A DNA stretch of 10,050 bases, taken from the NCBI GenBank assembly GCA_964413635.1, contig CAYPTH010000113.1, positions 1-10,050 on the forward strand. The letters are read 5' to 3'. A program made the translations under genes and the position numbers. The notes below the pieces were generated by a model. The model was not told the DNA's origin. It did no database searches and was given only the letters and a program-made list of their open reading frames with translations. The stretch is from CAYFQV01 sp964413635. GTDB taxonomy: Bacteria > Spirochaetota > Spirochaetia > DSM-27196 > PWMO01. Positions 7,201-10,050 of the stretch are shown here, piece after piece (positions within the stretch are counted from its first letter, which is position 1; every line of letters starts with the position of its first letter).

Positions 7201-8418
7201 TTACTCCCAGTCATGCAGGATACGTTGGTACTTCTCGTAGACTCGCCCCACGATTGTGCGCCACGAGAGGTCGAGGCGTTGGCGCGCCTCCTCGCCCACC
7301 CGGCGTACCCGTGGCAGGTCATCCGCCAGCTCGCCGAGGAGGTCGGCCATTGCTTCTGGGCGGTTGTCCGTGAAAAAGGCCTCTCGTCCGTCCACGATCC
7401 CTTCGGTAGCCGAAGAGCCGCGAACCAGAATGCTCGGCACGCCGAACGCAGCCGCCTCTCGCACGACGAGGCCGACGGTGTCGTAGAGGGAGGGAAAGAG
7501 GAAGATATCCGCGAGGGCGTAGAGGCCCTTGATCCGCTCCCGATCGACCACCATTCCCAGGAAGGAAACCTTGGGGGATAGGCCGTGCCACCACGTCTCG
7601 AGTCGGAGGGCGTCTACGGCGTATCCGGTGCCGACGAAGAGCGCACGGAAGTCCCGTCCCCGTTTGTTGAGCGCGTCCAGGGCTTTGACGATGAGCTCGA
7701 GGTTCTTCTCCCACCGGTGCTGTCCGACGAAGAGGAAGACCGGTGCCTGATCGAAGCCATCGAGCTCAAAGCTCTTGTCCACACGATCCTTGAGAAGCTC
7801 CCACCCGGCGACCTTATAGTGCTTCATCTGCGCTTCCGTGGGAGACGACATATCCGTACCGCTGGACACGACATCGATCTCCCCTCGGTACCCGTAGGAG
7901 CGCAAGGTCTCGGCGGTCGAGGTGTTCGGAGTCCAGACGGCGTCCGCGCTCTCGTAGAAGGACACGACCTGCTTGAGGAGCTGCTTCACCACCTGCTTTG
8001 ACTTGAATACCCTGAGAAAGTCCTCGTGGTACTTGGAATGAAAGGTCGACACGTGGGGCACGCCGCGCTCTCGCGCCGTTTTCCGCGCCATGAGCCCGGT
8101 TACGAAGGGACAGTGGGAGTGGATGAGCCGAAAGTTGACGGTTTCGATCTGCTCCTTGAAGTCTTGATCCAGAAACGGGAGACCGATACGAAAGGGCCGC
8201 ATGGGGAGAAACGGCACCGAGTGGAAGGTGTACACCTCGTAATCGGCACGGTAGCTATACTCCGGAAAGCGAGGAGTCACCAGGATGGACCGTTCGTGAT
8301 CGTGGTTGAGCCAATGAACGTAGTTCTCCGTGCAGATCGCCACGCCGTCCATAATGGGACGATAGGTATCGTTGTACTGCGCGATAACGGGCGTGCGATT
8401 CTGCCGCCGGCCGGCCAT
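7201..8418 (-). CDS. GT4-family glycosyltransferase, probably lipid-directed
   Basis: This is a 405-residue GT-B fold glycosyltransferase of the GT4 type, transferring a sugar from a nucleotide-sugar donor. The N-terminal half has NDTYRPIMDGVA (16-27) and the acceptor-side motif LIHSHCPF (98-105) followed by VSTFHSKYHEDF. The C-terminal half has FLFVGQHRWEKNLELIVKAL (228-247) and donor-binding FPSLYDTVGLVVREAAAFGVPS (308-329). In the EX7E motif the first acid is Asp313 and the second Glu321. Overall it resembles 1,2-diacylglycerol 3-glucosyltransferases, so a glycolipid product at the inner membrane is plausible but not proven. I chose ATG 8418 because GGGAGGGG (8423-8430) precedes it; an open frame extends to 8487 but has no such site and overlaps rnhB. 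It heads the cluster with smc. Confidence 0.9.
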   Translation of the reverse strand: MAGRRQNRTPVIAQYNDTYRPIMDGVAICTENYVHWLNHDHERSILVTPRFPEYSYRADYEVYTFHSVPFLPMRPFRIGLPFLDQDFKEQIETVNFRLIHSHCPFVTGLMARKTARERGVPHVSTFHSKYHEDFLRVFKSKQVVKQLLKQVVSFYESADAVWTPNTSTAETLRSYGYRGEIDVVSSGTDMSSPTEAQMKHYKVAGWELLKDRVDKSFELDGFDQAPVFLFVGQHRWEKNLELIVKALDALNKRGRDFRALFVGTGYAVDALRLETWWHGLSPKVSFLGMVVDRERIKGLYALADIFLFPSLYDTVGLVVREAAAFGVPSILVRGSSATEGIVDGREAFFTDNRPEAMADLLGELADDLPRVRRVGEEARQRLDLSWRTIVGRVYEKYQRILHDWE

Positions 8419-8422
8419 TACG

Positions 8423-8430
8423 CCCCTCCC
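8423..8430 (-). promoter_or_regulatory. Ribosome binding site fixing the glycosyltransferase start at 8418
   Basis: The minus strand reads GGGAGGGG here, four bases before the ATG at 8418-8416. It supports this start over more upstream in-frame starts, whose predicted N-terminal extension (rich in His, Cys and Gly) does not look like part of a GT4 protein. Confidence 0.7.
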
Positions 8431-8445
8431 CCCGGCGTGTGTCGC

Positions 8446-8474
8446 TTGCGGGGCGCCACAACGCCCGGTACAGT
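8446..8474 (+). promoter_or_regulatory. Candidate promoter for rnhB, giving a leaderless mRNA
   Basis: A -35-like TTGCGG (8446-8451), a 17-base spacer and a -10-like TACAGT (8469-8474) lie just upstream of GTG 8481. Transcription would begin at about 8481, exactly at that codon. Matches to consensus are moderate (3 of 6 and 4 of 6), but the spacing is ideal and no Shine-Dalgarno sequence precedes either possible rnhB start, which fits leaderless initiation. Confidence 0.45.
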
Positions 8475-8480
8475 GGTGCG

Positions 8481-9059
8481 GTGGCACTGCAATGCGGAAT
8501 AGATGAGGCCGGCCGTGGACCTTTGGCGGGGCCGGTGACGGCGGCGTGCGCGGTCATGGCCGACAGCCTTGCCGTCCCCGGGCTCGGCGATTCCAAGGCG
8601 CTCTCGCCGGCGCGACGGGAGGCCATTGCCCGGGTTCTCAAGGTGGAGCTCGCGGCGTGGGGCTTGGGATGGGCGTGGCCGGAAGAGATCGACCGTCTCA
8701 ACATTCACCACGCGACACTCCTGGCCATGCGGCGCGCCTATCACGCCGCAGTGGCGCCGGCGGAACACCCGCCGGGCGTTGCGGAGGTGGCGCCGGTATA
8801 CATTGACGGGCGCTTCGCTCCCGAATTGCCCGTGGAGGCCTTGCCCGTCGTTGCTGGAGACGCGACGATCCCCGCGGTACAGGCAGCGAGTATCCTGGCC
8901 AAGACCGCGCGGGACGCGTGGATGGTCGAGTATGCGCGGCAAGAGCCTCTGTACCGCTTCGAGAAACACAAAGGGTATCCGACCCCGGAGCACAAGCTTC
9001 TGATTCAAGCCCACGGTCCCTCGCGAATTCACCGGCACTCGTTTAACGCCTCGATTTGA
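8481..9059 (+). CDS. rnhB: Ribonuclease HII
   Basis: RNase HII cleaves RNA in RNA-DNA hybrids and nicks at single ribonucleotides in DNA, starting ribonucleotide excision repair. From GTG 8481 it has 192 residues, normal for the family. It shows CGIDEAGRGPLAGPV with catalytic Asp8 and Glu9, DSKALSPARRE (37-47), DRLNIHHATLLAM (71-83), VYIDG with Asp109, ASILAKTARDAWM with Asp145, and a C-terminal GYPTPEHKLL and GPSRIHRHSF. All four acidic catalytic residues are present. The frame stays open upstream to GTG 8439, which would add 14 residues not typical of the family; I prefer 8481 because the family motif normally begins within the first ten residues and a candidate promoter ends there. It diverges from the glycosyltransferase and its last 17 bases overlap the convergent PUR-protein gene. 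Confidence 0.93.
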   Translation: MALQCGIDEAGRGPLAGPVTAACAVMADSLAVPGLGDSKALSPARREAIARVLKVELAAWGLGWAWPEEIDRLNIHHATLLAMRRAYHAAVAPAEHPPGVAEVAPVYIDGRFAPELPVEALPVVAGDATIPAVQAASILAKTARDAWMVEYARQEPLYRFEKHKGYPTPEHKLLIQAHGPSRIHRHSFNASI

Positions 9060-9279
9060 TGAAGTCGAGAGCCTTCTGCAGCTCCCGAGAGAAGGTCGCC
9101 ACGTCCTCTTCGAACACCATCACCTGGTGACGCTCGAAGTCCGTCCCCTCGTGCTTCTTGCTCTCGACGATGTTGAGAAAAACATCACCGTGACGGTTTT
9201 CCTTCACATTGAAAAAGTAGGTCCGTTTCTCGTTATCGGATGCTGCTCTGCTCGAGAAGAGCTCGCCGCGTACTCCCAT
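9043..9279 (-). CDS. PUR-domain DNA/RNA-binding protein (spirochaete BpuR-like)
   Basis: A 78-residue protein with the bacterial PUR-alpha-like fold: MGVRGELFSSR, then KRTYFFNVKENRHGDVFLNI (the core strand-turn-strand of a PUR repeat), VESKKHEG, and a C-terminal helix ELQKALDFIKSRR. Proteins of this type bind single-stranded nucleic acid; Borrelia BpuR is a DNA- and RNA-binding regulator of gene expression, and this looks like its counterpart. One PUR repeat is present, so it would act as a dimer (family knowledge). I chose ATG 9279 because GGAGG (plus-strand 9285-9289) precedes it by five bases; an in-frame start at 9300 lacks a site. Its promoter is at 9304-9332. Its stop lies inside the end of rnhB on the opposite strand. 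Confidence 0.88.
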   Translation of the reverse strand: MGVRGELFSSRAASDNEKRTYFFNVKENRHGDVFLNIVESKKHEGTDFERHQVMVFEEDVATFSRELQKALDFIKSRR

Positions 9280-9284
9280 TGATG

Positions 9285-9289
9285 CCTCC
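9285..9289 (-). promoter_or_regulatory. Ribosome binding site fixing the PUR-protein start at 9279
   Basis: The minus strand reads TTTGGAGGCATCA directly before the ATG at 9279. The GGAGG core has an ideal five-base spacing. The longer reading from 9300 would begin inside the 5' leader, just upstream of this site. Confidence 0.8.
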
Positions 9290-9303
9290 AAAGATTGCAC
9301 GTC

Positions 9304-9332
9304 ACTCTATGGGATATCCGGAGCCGTATCAA
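9304..9332 (-). promoter_or_regulatory. Sigma70-type promoter of the PUR-protein gene
   Basis: On the minus strand TTGATA (plus-strand 9327-9332) is followed by a 17-base spacer and TAGAGT (9304-9309). The predicted start of transcription is near 9297, giving a leader of about 17 bases that contains the GGAGG site. Five of six bases match the -35 consensus and four of six the -10 consensus. Confidence 0.7.
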
Positions 9333-9395
9333 CACGTCCGGGCGCGGTTGCGGCTGCCCGGCTCGGTCTACCGCGCGGCGGTTCGCAGTACGATC

Positions 9396-9425
9396 TTGAC
9401 AGCCCGCCGTAATGCGGTGCACTCT
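9396..9425 (+). promoter_or_regulatory. Candidate promoter of tRNA-Gly
   Basis: A perfect -35 TTGACA lies at 9396-9401, 38 bases before the tRNA. The -10 is unclear: with an 18-base spacer it would be CACTCT (9420-9425), a poor match. The bases between it and the tRNA are GC-rich, as in stringently controlled stable-RNA promoters, but that reading is inference. The -35 is convincing and the -10 is not. Confidence 0.45.
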
Positions 9426-9438
9426 ACCATCCGGCCAC

Positions 9439-9510
9439 GCGACCGTCGTATAATGGTTATTACCTCAGCCTTCCAAGCTGATGATGCCGGTTCGATTCCG
9501 GTCGGTCGCT
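9439..9510 (+). tRNA. tRNA-Gly (anticodon TCC, reads GGA/GGG)
   Basis: The 72 bases fold as a complete cloverleaf. The acceptor stem GCGACCG (9439-9445) pairs perfectly with CGGTCGC (9503-9509), with discriminator T9510, as usual for bacterial tRNA-Gly. The D arm contains AATGGTTA. The anticodon stem TCAGC/GCTGA encloses the loop CTTCCAA, giving anticodon TCC. The T arm is GCCGG-TTCGATT-CCGGT. The central part closely resembles E. coli glyT. CCA is not encoded (the next bases are CTTT), so it must be added after transcription. The gene stands alone, diverging from the PUR-protein gene. Confidence 0.97.
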
Positions 9511-9529
9511 CTTTAAATCATTGTCAGGT

Positions 9530-9562
9530 AACAAAATATAGAGTCGCTCAAATGAACGACTC
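9530..9562 (-). terminator. Rho-independent terminator for minus-strand transcription
   Basis: On the minus strand GAGTCGTTC pairs with GAGCGACTC (plus-strand 9541-9562; nine pairs including one G-U, loop ATTT) and is followed directly by TATATTTTGTT (plus-strand 9540-9530). The U-rich tail is present only in the minus direction; on the plus strand the hairpin is followed by TTAGGTGG and one pair is lost. It would stop transcripts coming from the right before they run antisense into tRNA-Gly. Confidence 0.75.
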
Positions 9563-9577
9563 TTAGGTGGTCGCAGA

Positions 9578-9661
9578 AGTAGTTGCAGCCTGAAAACCAA
9601 GAGGGTTTCTTGTAACTGCAGGCGCAGTTCTTTCGAAGCAGGCTGCAGGTCAGCCTCTACT
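9578..9661. other. Multibranch inverted-repeat fold, possible structured RNA
   Basis: Nested perfect complements: AGTAG (9578-9582) with CTACT (9657-9661); TGCAGCCTG (9584-9592) with CAGGCTGCA (9639-9647), nine pairs; and inside these AAACC/GGTTT (about 9594-9608) and AACTGC-AGGC-GCAGTT (9614-9629). Together they make a three-way junction closed by a basal stem. The terminator at 9530-9562 lies 15 bases beyond it in the minus direction, so a minus-strand small RNA is the simplest reading. I do not recognise 6S, SRP, RNase P or tmRNA motifs in it. An alternative is a short GCAG/CTGC-rich intergenic repeat element. Confidence 0.4.
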
Positions 9662-10050
9662 CCATCTGGTAATCATAAAAAGGCAATCAGGTATAGCTTA
9701 CAAGGCGGGTGAACCGCCGACCAGCCCGGCTGCCAGGTCCCGAATTGATTCTACGGCACGCCGGCAGAGTGTGACCGTCTATACGTGTTTGGTGCAAACC
9801 GCGTGGGAGCACCCGATTCTTGGAATCTCGAACATTGCGGCGGAACGGCTTCTGCATCGCTCACCCGGCTACCGACAACGGTCACAACCGGGGTCCGATA
9901 TCACTTTGTCCTTGACGGGGCGAGGCCTAATGCGTGTTATGCCGCACTCGCTAAAGCATTTTGTGTAAAACAATTACGCACCCCTGCCTCTCCCGTGATC
10001 ATTCTGACACATCGCTCGATGCTTCGTCCATCGCCAAGAAAGCTCCAGGA

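Larger units (their letters stand above)
9511..10050. other. 540-base stretch without a recognisable gene, rich in inverted repeats
   Basis: No convincing coding region is visible on either strand. The first 200 bases are visibly more AT-rich than the rest of the window. Besides the terminator and multibranch fold listed separately, I see these inverted repeats: GGCGG/CCGCC (9704-9708 with 9714-9718); CCGGCTGCC with GGCA-C-GCCGG, nine pairs and one bulged base (9726-9734 with 9755-9764); CCCGG/CCGGG (9864-9868 with 9888-9892) enclosing ACCG-ACAA-CGGT (9871-9882); and GCGAG/CTCGC near 9919-9951. The minus strand is open from the right edge to a TAA at 9939-9937 (37 codons), with nothing familiar in it. 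It could be an intergenic region with one or more unannotated RNAs, or decayed sequence beside a tRNA integration site. No integrase or tRNA 3'-end repeat is visible here. Confidence 0.6.

Noticed and set aside
8419..8487. N-terminal extension of the glycosyltransferase to 8487
   Set aside because: No ribosome binding site, composition unlike the family, and it would overlap rnhB; ATG 8418 has GGGAGGGG.
8465..8495. Possible minus-strand promoter for the glycosyltransferase-smc cluster (TTGCAG, 16-base spacer, TACCGG)
   Set aside because: The -10 match is too poor to list as a feature; the cluster promoter remains unidentified.
9240..9566. Plus-strand open frame of 108 codons across the PUR promoter and tRNA
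   Set aside because: It reads straight through tRNA-Gly (giving the familiar artefact SAFQADDAGSIPVGR) and overlaps a well-supported gene and its promoter.
9460..9676. Minus-strand open frame running through the structured region into the antisense of the tRNA
   Set aside because: It is the usual antisense-tRNA artefact (DRPESNRHHQLGR) joined to Leu/Gln-rich translation of GCAG/CTGC-rich sequence, and it crosses a clear terminator.
9700..9960. Integron attC-type or cobalamin-riboswitch-like element
   Set aside because: Core sites in the expected arrangement, or the conserved riboswitch boxes, could not be found.
9771..9968. Plus-strand open frame of 65 codons in the right-hand region
   Set aside because: No ribosome binding site, no recognisable domain, and it runs across several inverted repeats; most likely chance.
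9937..10050. Minus-strand open frame entering from the right edge and ending in TAA at 9939-9937
   Set aside because: Only 37 codons are visible and nothing is recognisable; it could be a gene tail but cannot be supported from this window.

Overview
The window looks like chromosomal core DNA from a moderately GC-rich spirochaete. The evidence is a 78-residue PUR-domain protein of the kind well known in spirochaetes, a short SMC protein, and the order ffh, rpsP, khpA, rimM. The genus cannot be read from the sequence. GC is high through the genes and visibly lower just after the tRNA at the right.

The left 8.4 kb is almost all on the minus strand and reads from right to left. First comes a tightly packed set: a GT4 glycosyltransferase (8418-7201), smc (7198-4418, two bases after the glycosyltransferase stop), a small single-pass membrane protein whose GTG start overlaps the smc stop (4425-4027), and a proline-rich lipoprotein with a C-terminal TPR-like helical region (3967-2243). 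A strong sigma70-type promoter (2168-2196) then starts a second run: ffh, rpsP, khpA and the first 92 codons of rimM, which leaves the window at base 1. This is the conserved module of ribosome assembly and protein targeting; trmD and rplS would be expected further left.

The right part is mixed. rnhB (RNase HII, plus strand) diverges from the glycosyltransferase and may be read from a leaderless mRNA starting at GTG 8481. Its 3' end overlaps by 17 bases the 3' end of a convergent gene for a PUR-family nucleic-acid-binding protein (9279-9043), which has its own clear promoter. A plus-strand tRNA-Gly(TCC) lies at 9439-9510.

The last 540 bases (9511-10050) hold no recognisable gene. They contain several good inverted repeats: a rho-independent terminator oriented for minus-strand transcription (9530-9562), a multibranch fold (9578-9661) and more hairpins further right. 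This is the least explained part of the window. The other notable points are an SMC that appears to lack the canonical hinge, and two uncharacterised envelope proteins coupled to it.
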